Origin: Ctenosaura bakeri
Lineage: Eukaryota > Chordata > Lepidosauria > Squamata > Iguanidae
Length of the DNA: 64,000 nt
Direction of reading: 5' to 3'
NCBI GenBank assembly: GCA_948474755.1
Contig: CAOLHI010001255.1
Location: forward strand, 558,001-622,000
The position numbers were made by a program, and so were the translations under genes. Shown piece after piece: positions 1 through 10,589 of this stretch; within the stretch, counting starts at the first letter, position 1; every line of letters starts with the position of its first letter. The notes below the pieces were generated by a model that worked only from the letters and a program-made list of their open reading frames with translations, made no database searches and had not been told where the DNA came from.

Positions 1-389
1 TTCCACACCCCAATCCACGGTCAGGCACCCGCAAGTGGCGTTGCTGCGTGCTTTTGAAAAACCACATTTTATGTGGTTTTTCAAAGGCACAGGGCGTCTA
101 GCCCCGTGCAGCCCCGTCGCAGCACCCATATGGATTTACGGATGTGCGAAAGGGTGTCTCTGCAGATTGGGCAGGGGGCGGGATTTCCAGCTGACAAGCT
201 TCTCCGATTGGTGGAGAGGCTCCACCAGTCAAAATCTGCCATTTTGAGCGCTGCCGGGCGCCAAGGACGCCACGGGATGCTGCTCCATGTAGAGCAGCGA
301 AATGCTCTGCTCCGCGCGGCGACAGAACAAGATAAGCCCACGTTTTAGCGTGGTTTTCCCCGTTTCCCCGCCCGCGTGTGGAAAGGGCC
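1..389 (-). mobile_element. CpG-rich non-autonomous Harbinger-like element, truncated by window start
   Basis: This is the same family as 11268-11730 but in the opposite orientation. The two share a block containing paired 'gaggctctccacca' motifs and a 'cccgccccctgcc' segment. Its right terminus reads GGAAAGGGCC, the inverse of the GGCCCTTTCC start of the other copy. The other end lies outside the window. I see no coding capacity, and the short open frames here are by-products of high GC. Placement in PIF/Harbinger is inferred from terminus similarity to the transposase-bearing element at 28947. Confidence 0.6.
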
Positions 390-1061
390 GTAGCAACTAC
401 CTAGCACAGGTCCATTAAGGAAGGAGGTGAGAAAAGAAGCCAAGCAAATACAATGGAAGATTTCTGGCAGAAGAAGAAGATACACAGTATCAATGAAGGG
501 GAAAAGAAACTGAAGGAATCTTTTTATCATCTGGATCTCCTACTATATGGCTATGCAATGTGGTCCCTTGACAATTCATTCTTCTCACAATTCAACTCTG
601 GTCTTCCTGCCACTGCTTCTTTTACTTCTTTTCTTGCACACTGTGTGTCCTTGAAAAACCTTCTGCTTCACATCTTCAGGCATGTGCACCTTTACTACAT
701 TCATCAATGGCAGGGAAGTTGCAGAGTGAGACAGCAAATGGAAAGACGGTTGATGAGAAACAAGTGAGGGAGAGAGACAGGAGGAGTGAAGAAAGATGGT
801 AAAATGCATAGAGAAAGAGGGAAAGAAAAAACAGAAGGTTATATGGATTCAGAGGAGAGGAGGTGTCATGGGCATGTAGAAGTACATAATGGAAGATAGA
901 TGATGGGAACAAGACACTAGAGAAGGAAAGTAGTGATTGCAGAGACACTGCTAACAATAGAGGAGAAAACTTTAAAAGAGGTGAGACATCATGAGGAGAT
1001 AAGATATGAAAGATCAAATAGCCCAGGGAAGGAGGTTCAAAGGCATCATAACCGAAAAGTA
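390..1061. other. Unannotated, purine-rich stretch
   Basis: AG-rich sequence, especially about 760-1030. I see no recognisable gene or repeat. The open frames on both strands match no family I know. Confidence 0.4.
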
Positions 1062-1215
1062 CCAGGATTCCCACCGGGTGATCTTAAGTAGGTCACACTC
1101 TCTCAGCCTCAAAGGGAAGCAAAGGCACCCCCCCTTAACAAGAAAATCCTGTAATAGACCTTAGGTCACCCTAAATCAGAAATAACTTGGAGGCATTCAA
1201 CATCATCATTCAGGA
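1062..1215 (+). repeat. Sauria-type SINE, 5'-truncated
   Basis: The sequence keeps the central 'gggtgaccttgggcaagtca'-like motif in mutated form, then the 'actctctcagcctca' segment, and ends in the Bov-B-like tail (cagaaataacttggaggc). The tRNA-like head is missing. It is diverged, so it is an old insertion. Confidence 0.65.
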
Positions 1216-1911
1216 TTCATAAACTCAGGGATCATGTTGTAGGTGACGACTAATTTTCAAAATTTTAGAAAGTGTATTTTTATCTAGATATGGAGAGTAG
1301 TATATTAAAAATATTATATCATTGCAGAAAGATATGCTGAACTTGGTTGCTTTAAAAAGGAATGTATTCCTTTTTTCTGCTAAGGGATCAAAATGCTTTT
1401 CTAAAGAATAAAAATGTTTTGACTATTATTACATTAAATTTCATTTTTTTTTTGGTAGAAATTAAGGAGGATTTCATGGCTGTACTAACTGTCCAAAATA
1501 TACTGGGGATTAAGAAGTACTGTACATCCAATTAAGAAATCATACATCAGTGTTTGTGTGTGCCTAATTATTGATGTTAGCTTCATGTGTTTTAATAAAT
1601 GCAAATTGATATATGAATCTTTGTTTATTTTAGCACCTGACTAGAGTATGATTACTATTGATTTTTAGAAATTAATAGATTTAAATGGAAAAATTAATGG
1701 GCCAATTTATCTTCTTCAAGGTGTTGCTGCTGATGCTGTTTTTCCAGATGTCAGTCAAGAGCCTGAGAGGCCAACACTTTTGAAAAAAAAAATGCATTGA
1801 TACAAATCTGAAACATCTCTAACTCTTGTAATCAGGAAAGAGTTGTAAGATGCAGAGTTGCTGGTAAAGTGCAGTTGCCTCTCTGTAAAGATAAATGAAC
1901 AAGGATTGAAG
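1216..1911. other. Unannotated AT-rich stretch
   Basis: AT-rich sequence with short homopolymers. I see no gene or repeat boundary. Confidence 0.4.
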
Positions 1912-1914
1912 TAA

Positions 1915-3032
1915 GGTCCCTATCACACCACACTGTTACAGCTGTTACCCTGTTCTCTGGGGGTCCTGGGAGGGGCGCCCAAATAACCAAAACACAAACA
2001 CAATTCTGGGGAGAATTAGCTGGAGCACTCACTAAAGCTAGGGAGAGGCAGAGTAACTTAGCAGGGATCTTGCAACCCAGAGTCTACGGGGTCAGGTCAG
2101 TCAAGCAGTCAGACAGTTTTAAAATAGCACAAATGATGTTTTATTGAAAGACAAACAAACAGTAAAGACACCACAATCGCGCAGCTAATGGAAGAATTGG
2201 AAATAGGGATTTTTTGGGGAAATGGGTGATATGACACCTTTCTCGTAGTCCTGAAGAAGCTTGAAGATTGAGTTCATTGGGGTGCAGGAAAGAAAGCTCA
2301 GTGCGGTTCGCTGAGGGGAGCTCACCAGACAAAGCGGCAGCAAGGCGAGATGGAAGTCCGGAGCGATCCGAAGTGGTCTCGGAATCGGGGGGTTTATATA
2401 GGGTGAATTGTGACTGCAGGCCATGCCTTACTCGGTGAAAACAATGAGAGTTTGGAGCGGGACAAAGCTTTGGAAAAGGTCAAGTTTAACATGATTGGCT
2501 TAGCGCTGAGTCAACAATAATGTAGCCATTATGCAAAGGCAAGGTGCTTAGCTCGGCTTTGTAAGACTATCGGCTCAGAGCCGGGCGTCTTTGTTAGTGT
2601 TGCACTTAAGCAAAAGGGTGTTTGCAGGAGAGGTCCCTGAAGCAACAGAGTGGTTCTGTTCTGCCTGCCTAGGTGGAGAATGGAATGTCCAACAATTACC
2701 AGCCGCACCTGTTTACGCGCTTGTCCAGAGGCCTCGCAAACACGTGGAGCGGGGTGGCAGAGGAAGACTGAATGGTTTTGATATCAAATCGATATCTAGT
2801 GCTATCACCGGGTAGGCCTGGGCCGAAGTAACACAGCACTATCATTCCACTTTAACTTCCCTGGCTGCACCCTGCGGAATTCTGGGGCTTGTAGTTTGGA
2901 GAGGCACTGGAGCTCTCTGGCTGAGAATTCTAAATGCTTCTCCCTCTCTGCAAATCCCATGATTCCATGCAATATTGCCATGGCAGTTACAGTGGAATAA
3001 CAGTCCCATAACAGTGTAGTGAGGTAAGGCCC
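1915..3032. mobile_element. MITE-H copy 1, split by a solo LTR
   Basis: A roughly 200-bp palindromic MITE whose two parts (1915-1942 and 2834-3032) are separated by an LTR. The outer ends read GGTCCC and GGCCC and are flanked by TAA on both sides (1912-1914, 3033-3035). A 3-bp TAA duplication is typical of PIF/Harbinger elements. The right part carries the family core around 'gctctctggctgagaattc'. Confidence 0.8.
1943..2833 (-). mobile_element. Solo LTR copy 1 (TGTTAC...GTAACA family)
   Basis: The 891-bp LTR begins TGTTACC and ends GTAACA. It is flanked by a perfect 4-bp duplication CAGC (1939-1942 and 2834-2837). Minus orientation follows from alignment with the copy at 37406, where the TATA box and poly(A) signal read on the plus strand. 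There is no internal coding region, as expected after LTR-LTR recombination. A 4-bp duplication suits several LTR groups, including class I endogenous retroviruses; the family assignment is inference. It sits inside a MITE-H. Confidence 0.75.
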
Positions 3033-3035
3033 TAA

Positions 3036-4225
3036 GATTCAGTTACTAGTCCAGTCAGCTTCAGTAGGTGGACAGAAGGAGGAGATACCATCTTCCTTTT
3101 TAGCTCAGGCCAGCCTAGTGAGAGGACAGTATCCTCCAATGTACCTGTGTGCAGAAATTTAACTTAGGAGATGCAGGGCAGAATTGGCACACATAGCTCT
3201 GTCCTTCTAACATGTCACTGCCCCTTCCTGTCTCTCCGCATCTGGCAAATGATGGACTACCTCACTCTCCCTAATAGCATGGCTGGTCTTGCCATCCATC
3301 TTTTCTTGCAGTTGTGAATGGAGACCTTAGAATTGTAATATGTCTTCCATTTGTGTACACTTGGTGTTTTTCAAATATAATGAAAAGCATCTTTCAGGGA
3401 AATGGTCCAATATTTCACCAATAACCCTCCTTCTAATCATACTTGTGCCATGTTTGCCCGGGAGATATCAATTAATAAAATTCAGAGCTCTCTGAAGAAT
3501 AGAGTTGACTTCATTGAAGACCAGCCAATGGATCCTGTCTTCCTTTCTTCTGATTCAGTTTACACTCTATAGAAACCAGTGCCTGTGCCTAACTTTGAAT
3601 GCCCTTGACAGTCTCTTAAACTACACTTCATAAAACAGAGAGACTCCAGCAATTACCCACAGATCACAGTACCCCAGGAGTGACATAAATATAACAAAAA
3701 TTTAATTAACCCCACCAACAAAATCACTGGCTTCATTGCAGGCTGAATTTGAAATAGCTGGCATACAGAGGAACAAGTCAGTGTTATGGGTAAAGTTTCT
3801 GGACCCTCATGTTATGAAAGCAATATTTATGGAAGAAGGAATTTATCAAATAAAGACAATAAAGACCAGGTCCAAATTCATAGGCTGAGACTGATAAAAT
3901 GGTGCCGCAATTATTATGAGCATCTTGGCAGTGCAGAGCAGATAGGCTGTGGTGATAAAGCCATAGATATATTTATCCTGAAAGGAAGTATATATGTATT
4001 TGCATCTATAAACAATGGCAATAAAACACAGGCTAAAAGAGAACCAATGGGGAACACAGAGTTATAGGTAACACTGAGTTGAATGGAGCCCTCACATGGA
4101 AAATCTGCAGCAAATAATGTAGAAAAGAAACATCACAAAGATTTTGTTTGTTTTAACCCTCACATTCTCAAGTCCACAATTCTTAGCTGACATGTTAAGG
4201 GGATGCCATGTTGACTATACAGCAA
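3036..4225. other. Unannotated stretch
   Basis: No recognisable gene. A 93-codon open frame at 3786-4067 (+) matches no family I know and has an unremarkable composition, so I treat it as chance. Confidence 0.4.
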
Positions 4226-4316
4226 AATACCACAAAATCCAAATCCACAAAACAGCAATATCCTTCTGGGGCCTAAAAATGGTATTGCAGTTTTGTGGAT
4301 TTTGGATTTTGTTGTA
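4226..4316. repeat. Imperfect hairpin / palindromic repeat
   Basis: An A-rich left arm (cacaaaatccaaatccac) is matched by a T-rich inverted right arm (gtggattttggattttgt) across a loop of about 20-25 nt. The arms are about 30 bp with a few mismatches. It resembles a small foldback element. No duplication was identified. Confidence 0.55.
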
Positions 4317-4335
4317 ATTCTCAGCTGAGTTACTC

Positions 4336-4400
4336 CTTAGGTTGCCATCTTATGCATACTTATTTGGAAGTAAGCCTTCAAAACACTTCAGGCTTGCAAA
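4336..4400. repeat. Fragment of the 'GGAAGTAAGCC' dispersed repeat
   Basis: Contains 'tcttatgcatacttatttgg' followed by 'aagtaagcc'. The same motif set recurs, diverged, at 16495, 26888, 27330 and 57440 in this window. I cannot see the element ends. Confidence 0.4.
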
Positions 4401-4802
4401 TAAATGTGGATAACACTGAGCTGACAATTTTTTAGATTAATCTAGAAGACAGGGATTATATCCCCTTCACACCCTTTACTTTCATCCTTGCAGGTTACGG
4501 GTTAATTCTGCTCCACATCCTATCCAACTTGCTCAGATGAAAAATTTGGCATGTTACTCTTTAAAACAGTTAAAAGAAGCTACTGAAAATCTTCTTTTTT
4601 GAGTATATTAGGAGGGGATACACTTAATTTCACATACACATGGCCACATACACATGTTTTGTATTTGAGTATCTTTACCTGAGGGCATATGAGATGTCTT
4701 GGATTCAAAAGTTAATCCCTGGGCTACGTCTTCATTTGAACATTACACACAAAGAGAAACAACATCCAACTGTGTTTTTCTTGCTAAGAATTCATGCAGC
4801 CT

Positions 4803-4932
4803 TATGGAATCAAAAGGATACAGGAAGTTGCCATACCGAGTCAGATTTTCTTGTCCATCTAGGCTAGTATTACTAGCTGTGACAAGCAGCAGAATTCTTT
4901 CCAAGCCCATAGATATTAGCTGGTCATTTCCC
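4803..4932 (+). repeat. Dispersed repeat fragment (ataccgagtcaga family)
   Basis: The 'gttgccataccgagtcaga' segment is followed by 'tccatctaggctagtatt'. A minus-strand counterpart occurs at about 41620-41660. I know it as a common interspersed motif in reptile DNA but cannot name the family. Confidence 0.4.
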
Positions 4933-4933
4933 A

Positions 4934-4985
4934 TTCACGTACTAAGCAGGCCCTGCTTAGCTTCCAAAATCAGGCAAAATCACTT
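4934..4985 (-). repeat. 5S-rRNA-derived SINE fragment
   Basis: On the minus strand this reads as a diverged 5S rRNA internal-promoter segment (ttggaagctaagcagg, then a 'ttagtac' motif). Only the central part remains. Confidence 0.45.
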
Positions 4986-5229
4986 ATGATTGTTTGTTTG
5001 TTTATAAACTGCACAAGTATTTGCAGCAGTTGGGCTATTTTCCTGTCATTCATAGATTTTTGTATTCGGACCAGTGTAAAATAAGCACCACTTTGGCAAC
5101 TGGTACCACTGAAATCTTCAATGACACAATACTAAGCTGTTGCCAGCTGACAAAGGTAAGCTAGGAAAGGACGCAAGCAGGGAACTAGGGCAAAACCCAG
5201 AAATATACATGGAACACAATTGGAATGAT

Positions 5230-5620
5230 AAGAAAGTCTTCCTTACCCTCCAACATTTAACAGATGAAAATCCAGAGATATGTGTCCAAGCAACATTAAA
5301 GTGTGATCAAGATGGCACGAGCTATAAATAAGGAAGATAACACAAGCCAGGAGAATCTGCAACAGTTTAGTTTTGACTGAAAATACTAGAAAGGACAAGA
5401 TTCTATCCCTTCTTCTCCTTTCTTCCCATTGAATTAACTGAGTGTGAAGCACTTTTGCATTTTAAAATCAATTTGCATTAATTGAAGTAAGCTGAGGATG
5501 AAGGAGAAAGGAGGAGGAGGGGAACAGATACTGGGACATTTTAAAAGCAGCTGAAAAAGTGGGACAACAGAGGATTAAACAAGATTATTCCTGTCAAACT
5601 GGGACAGTTGGAGGGTATGT
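5230..5620 (+). repeat. Unclassified dispersed repeat, copy 1
   Basis: Aligns by eye with 49190-49488 on the same strand. Shared landmarks are 'agtgtg(a/g)tca', 'ctgca(a/g)cagttt', 'gg(a/g)caagattc', 'gaattaactgag' and 'ggacattttaa..agcagctga'. I see no coding capacity and no clear termini. Confidence 0.5.
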
Positions 5621-5776
5621 ACTTTTTCCTCAAGCAAAAAGGTCCTTTATGTCTGCAATGGTCCAATGGCCAATCCAAATCTCTTCTCCTGAGAATGCTT
5701 CCCCATCTACAAGATTTTCCTGGCCACACTTCTGAGAGCTCACCATGCAGAACAAAAAGCTATCAGTTCTACTAAT

Positions 5777-5998
5777 GCCACCACCTGACATAAGAGGGAT
5801 GCATCCTGTCTGATCTGGGAAGCTAAGCAGGATCAGCCATGGTTAGTACTTGGATGGAAGACTGCTATTGAATGCCAGGTGCTGTAAATTATATTTCAGA
5901 GGAAGGAACTGGCAAAACCATCTCCTTGCCTAAGAAACCCCTATGAAATTCAAGGGGTTGCATAAGCCAGCAGGCTACCTAAAGGCACACACGCACAA
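5777..5998 (+). repeat. 5S-rRNA-derived SINE
   Basis: The head is recognisably 5S rRNA: 'ctgtctgatctgggaagcta', 'agcaggatcagccatggtta', 'gtacttggatgg' and 'ccaggtgctgtaa'. This is followed by a SINE body and a Bov-B-like tail ('gcataagccagcaggc'). It is a retroposon copy, not a functional 5S gene: the 5' part of 5S is altered and the sequence continues into the tail. Confidence 0.85.
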
Positions 5999-6685
5999 AT
6001 TGTGCAGTGCAATACAACCTTTACCAGTGGGCTAAGTAAGGATGCTGAATTTCAGTGTGTTTAGATGAATCAAGTGGTCAAGCTAATTTGTCTGAGGCAC
6101 ATACTGTTGTGTTGTCCCCCTTAACAGTTCACCTAAGACTAGACCAATGAGTTGTGGGTGGTTGGGGTCAGGACCTAAATGTCCTAAGAGGAAAGTTGAA
6201 GGAGTGTACTGCTTCGGAAAACATGGCCTAGGGCAAGACGTGGGTAAGATAGAGAACAGTAGCCAAGAAATAAAGATAAGTCCAAAGCTATGGAGGTCAT
6301 CAAAGGTCAGAAGCCAGGAGGTCAGAATGAACTCTGAGGGGGGAAAAGTCAATCAATGTCAAGATAAAACAATTGATTGGGCCATTGAAAAATGGAATCT
6401 AAACACAAGGAAGGAACAGGGCCAAGCTGTGATAGTAAGGTATACTAAAGGAGGCAGCAACAGGCAAGACAAGAACTATCCCATGATGTATACCCAAAGA
6501 AAGTGTAGTGCAGTGGACAGAATATTGGATCCACTCAGACACTGGACTAGTCACCGTGTTTCCAAAAAACAACATAATAGTGCCACTAACTTTTGCTTGG
6601 AACTGGAATCAGGTTTGGATATAAAAGTGTAATTTTACAATCATTGCCATCAGTTATTGTTTCCATCATAATAATTTATTACTGA
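5999..6685. other. Unannotated stretch with a 161-codon open frame
   Basis: A single open frame at 6147-6632 (+, 161 codons) is the longest outside the GC-rich transposon. Its product is rich in K, S and Q and shows no motif I recognise, no signal peptide and no membrane segment. It probably arose by chance in DNA otherwise full of dead repeats. Confidence 0.35.
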
Positions 6686-7172
6686 CTAGCGTTTACTTGG
6701 CGTTGGCCAGGATTTTATTTTCTCATTGGTAACACTTGTTAGAAACACCTTAAGAATGACCTTACCTTACCTTAGGAATTAAATGCGGTTGAAATATACA
6801 GATTTGAGATCCTGTGTGTCTAATTCCCCATTCTGTCCTGTCCAGTATGTGTAAACTTTTCCCCATATCCCCCAATCCAATCTGTATTCAGAGTTATTGA
6901 CATACAGATTTTGGGTTCCTGAGGGAATACACTGCATTCCTCCTTGCTGCTCAGCTTCGTCTCCATAGCAACCAGCCTGAGCTCTCTGACTGAGAATTCT
7001 AAAGGCCCCTCCCTGAACTGCCAACCCCAGGATTCCATAGAACCTTCACAGCCGTAAATCATATGAGGTCTTCTCGTTTCACACAGCCAATCATATGGAG
7101 TCCGTGCCTGCCTGACGCAGACAAACAGACAAGTTCACTCACAAACTTTGACTTTGACTTTTATACAGTAGA
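6686..7172 (-). mobile_element. Non-autonomous Helitron, copy 1
   Basis: On the minus strand it starts TCTACTGTATAAAAG and ends in a short hairpin (TGGC-loop-GCCA) about 10 nt before a terminal CTAG. The insertion lies between A and T, as Helitrons do. There is no Rep/helicase coding. It holds one copy of a unit of about 140 bp (from 6842) that is tandemly repeated in the copy at 42186. It also holds a piece of the MITE-H core (6976-7042). Confidence 0.75.
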
Positions 7173-7203
7173 TATACACCTCTTTGTGTAAATATATAAC
7201 CTT

Positions 7204-7386
7204 ATATAAGAGCCAGCATGGTGTAGTTGCTTGAATATTGGACTACAACCCTGGAGACCAGGGTTTGATTCCCCACTTAGCCATGGAAATCCATTGGGTG
7301 ACCTTGGACGTATCACACATTCACATAATAGGTTTGCCCTAGGGTTGTCGGTAGTCAGAAATGACTTGAAGACACACAACAACCTT
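7204..7386 (+). repeat. Sauria-type tRNA-derived SINE, near full length
   Basis: The head has RNA polymerase III box A- and box B-like motifs ('agcatggtgtagttgc' and 'ggtttgattccc'), followed by 'gggtgaccttgg' and the Bov-B tail 'cagaaatgacttgaagacac' ending in caacaa. The central region is partly deleted. It is a retroposon, not a tRNA gene. Confidence 0.85.
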
Positions 7387-7718
7387 ATATAACTCAACCG
7401 ATATAATATAATCAAATAAATCTTACAAACCCTTTCTAAAGTCCACAATTTGAAAATCCACACACACACACACAAACATTCATGGACTCCTGAACTGTAC
7501 TCCATTTCCCCTGGCATGGGGGAGAAACCAAGACATGCCAGATTCAAACCTCCTCCAATCTGGGGACATAGCCATGTCCACATTGCTCCAGCTAGTTAAG
7601 ATGGCCAAGGGCCAACAGAGATGATGTACTGAATCCATATACCTCCAAGCCTATGGGTGTTGGAAAATGCTTATTATGGTTGTATACCAGTTAAAATAAC
7701 ATGGCCCTTCCTTTACCC

Positions 7719-7797
7719 CTGGTTAAGATCTACTGGCAGAAGAGTCAAAAAGGGGACAGCACCCTTTTTGACTCTTCTGCCAGTAGATCTTAACCAG
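7719..7797. repeat. Perfect 36-bp inverted repeat with 7-nt loop
   Basis: The arms 7719-7754 and 7762-7797 are perfect reverse complements, separated by GACAGCA. The arm contains 'agatctactggcagaagag'. A diverged direct copy of this motif (agatcagctggcaaaagag) follows at about 7840-7860. The transcript would fold into an uninterrupted 36-bp stem. It may be a recent foldback event, the relic of a small transposon, or an assembly artefact. Confidence 0.85.
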
Positions 7798-7889
7798 CAG
7801 CGCAGTTCTGCTGGCAGATTGCTCTTGCAGCAGATCTTTGAGATCAGCTGGCAAAAGAGGACTTTGCTAGAAGAAAATTTCTGCCAGCA

Positions 7890-8639
7890 ACAGAGCCTTG
7901 TGCCTAACCCCAGCCACTACAGTTGGCACATATTTGACTTATATTTGCCCTGCCTGTTTTAACTATACTTTTGGAAGGAGATTCTGTTTCCACACACATA
8001 TCTATTTATCATTTATTTTAATTTTTTTAAAGCATGCATTTGACTCACAATGGCACTGATTGAAGAAAACATCAATATGTGTGTATGTGTGTTAAAGAAA
8101 GAATTGCAGGTAAAATCAGAGACCATAATAGTATGCATAAGTAAACAAAATTAAGTGCAGCATAATTTAGTTCAGCAGCCAACAAGCCAATGTAAATTGG
8201 AGGAGGGATGGGGACTTTTGAAGTTACTGTTGTGATTCTAATTGATTTGACGGTAAAAGGAATATAAAGTACTTCTCTTCCTCTTTCCCCTTCCCCAAGA
8301 TTTTACAGTTTACACATTCAAAGTCTTTTGAGGGATGTATACAAAGTATTTATTCCTACCACTACCCATTTAAAACAGCTTTTAATGGGAATTTAGTACA
8401 TCTTGCTTTCTAAATGACGAGAAGATCTTGTCTACATGCATAGATATACCCTTAGCTCCTCAATGTCCTCTCATTCCCTTCACTTTCTCTCCACTTAACA
8501 AAAGGTTCCATTCCATTATCTGTCACTTTGACATCAGCTGCAAACATTCTCTCAGTTTATCTCAAAAATGTTCTTGATTTAATTTGTCTGAATTATTTTT
8601 TAGTATTACCTTCTGTCATTCTTTTTCCAATTTATATTA
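7890..8639. other. Unannotated stretch
   Basis: AT-rich sequence in which I recognise no feature. Confidence 0.35.
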
Positions 8640-9067
8640 ACTGCTATTCCCTTTTTGCAGCACTACAGTATTTCTGATTTCTATGTATGGATGTGAAAGC
8701 CAGATAGTGAAGAAAATTGACAGGGAGAAAATCTGGTTTAAAAAGTGAAGCTAGAGGAGAGTTCTATGGATACTGTAGACTGCCAAAAAGACAAATAAAT
8801 GGGTCCCAGACCAAACCAAACCTCTCACTAGAAGCCAAAACCAAGACTGTCATACTTTGGACATACCATAAGAAAACATGATTCATTGCAAAACAAGATA
8901 ATACTTGGTAAAGGAGAAAGCAATGGGGAAAGAGGTGGATTACAGTTGGATTGACTCAATCAAGGAAGGCACAGCCTGGAGCCTGAAAGACATGAACAGA
9001 GCTGTTAATAACAGGGTCTCTTGGAGGTCTTTCATTTGAAGCTGACTTGACAACACATAACAACTAC
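8640..9067 (+). mobile_element. Bov-B (RTE-clade) LINE 3' end
   Basis: The conceptual translation near 8680 gives 'MYGCES', a hallmark of the Bov-B ORF C-terminus. It continues through 'gaggagagttctatggatac', 'aaagacaaataaatgggtcc' and 'ggattgactcaatcaaggaa'. It ends in 'gaagctgacttgacaacaca', the tail also used by the local SINEs. It is 5'-truncated with broken frames, so it is inactive. Confidence 0.85.
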
Positions 9068-9599
9068 AACAAACTTAATTTGAAAAGCAGGGTCCATTTT
9101 ATACCTACAGTTTTGGTAGTTGTATCTGCATTTGTGTTAAACGGTGTGGTTTTTTTTAAAGAATTATTTTAGTTGTGCTTTGCTGCCTGTTTTCTTCTGC
9201 CTTTGTAATATTAATTGTGCATTTTTCTGCCTTCCTTGAGTATCCTGTAGAAAGAGTCTGTATTTTAAATGTAGTTTTTGCTCATGAATATTCATGAATT
9301 TCACTATTCCCCCTCCCCAATTTGTATTAGCTATATTTATGCTAGTATTCTTCCCACCTCTGTTTGCCCTACTTTTTATGGACTTTGACAATAACTCTTA
9401 TTATGACTGGAACAGATTTTTTTAAATTATATTTTCCTCCCATTTTGTTCGTAGAGCAACATCCTTTGGGGAAAAAATGAATCCTTTGATGACTATCTGT
9501 AGATTTTATCCCTTCTTTCCCCTCCTTCTTTACACGTCTCCCAACAACATTTACTATATAAATTTTCCATGCTGTTTCCTTTCTTTTTCATAAACATAT
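9068..9599. other. Unannotated stretch
   Basis: T-rich sequence with no supported feature. Confidence 0.35.
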
Positions 9600-9601
9600 A
9601 C

Positions 9602-9660
9602 AGTTTGCCCTCCACATTCATGGGTTTCACTTTCACAGATTTGATTACTCACAAGTCTGT
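9602..9660. repeat. Possible pogo/Tigger-like terminal fragment
   Basis: Begins 'tatacagtttgccctccaca' and continues with 'gggtttcac' and 'cagatttgatta'. This resembles the terminus of Tigger/mariner-type MITEs. No matching opposite terminus was seen. Confidence 0.35.
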
Positions 9661-10581
9661 AACTGCTCCTTGACTAACTTGTCCTCCTCACCCCTGCTGC
9701 ACTTTGTCCCCTGTCTTGCCAACAGTGCCATCTCATTCAAGTCCTTGCCTAAGCCAGATTTTAAACCCCTTCCCAGCCCATCCGCCTGCCCTCCCCTCCT
9801 CTTTTTCCCAGTTCTCTGATCAGTCTCCTGGAGGCTTGGGAGGAAGAGGTATGGGGTGAAGGCTGGATATTTGTGGGAGAAAGTAAGAATGCTGTTCTCA
9901 GTTTCTCCTCCTTCCTTATGCTGTAGGTGACAATTAAGCTCGCCTTGCTTGTTTTCAGTGGGCTGACCCTCTTCCTGAACATTTCACAGCCTGAATTCTG
10001 TGTGTTGTCCTCTTTTCAAGTGCATGTGAGGGTTCCGAGCTGAGATGAGGAAAGATTCTTTCATTCCCCCCTTGCAAAATACCAAAAATAGAATTTGGCA
10101 AAGTGGTACCCCACACTATAATTTGTTATCAGAATTGGTACCCATCCCTGCTGCATCGGACCTTGTTATGTTATAGGGTTGCCATACAAAAAAATCAACA
10201 TGAAAATCAAATTAAACTGTTAACTATATTAAAAAGTATTCACTTTAATTTTTTAAAGTTACACAATACAGCTGAAAACAATTCAGCTCATACAGCCCTT
10301 TGTTAAAAGCCTTCAGTTCTAAAAGCTTGCCTGAATAAAAAATAATTTGCCTGTTGCCAGAAAGACAGGAAGGAAGGTATCATTCTAGCCTCCCTATGGA
10401 AATAGAAGGCTCTTATGTTCCCATCAGTCTGGGAAGGAGGAGAGACTGAAAGAAGGCTCTCTCTCATGTATCTCACAGGCTGGGCACAGATTGGGACATA
10501 CAGTCTGTCAAATAGACTGTACTCAAGTTTTAGCCCCCAAAGTAACTTTCACAATTGTGGCAAGCGGTGGCTATGGCTCTC
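9661..10581. other. Unannotated stretch
   Basis: No recognisable gene or repeat. 9660-9990 is rich in CT and GGA tracts. Confidence 0.35.
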
Positions 10582-10589
10582 CTCAGACC

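Noticed and set aside
5777..5900. 5S rRNA gene
   Set aside because: Only a diverged part of 5S is present and it continues into a SINE body and Bov-B tail; the copy at 19347 has the same layout.
6147..6632. 161-codon open frame as a host gene
   Set aside because: No recognisable domain, no splice context, no neighbouring coding exons; a length expected occasionally by chance in 64 kb.
7204..7290. tRNA gene
   Set aside because: Box A/B-like motifs are present, but no cloverleaf with a proper anticodon arm is evident and the segment is the head of a SINE.
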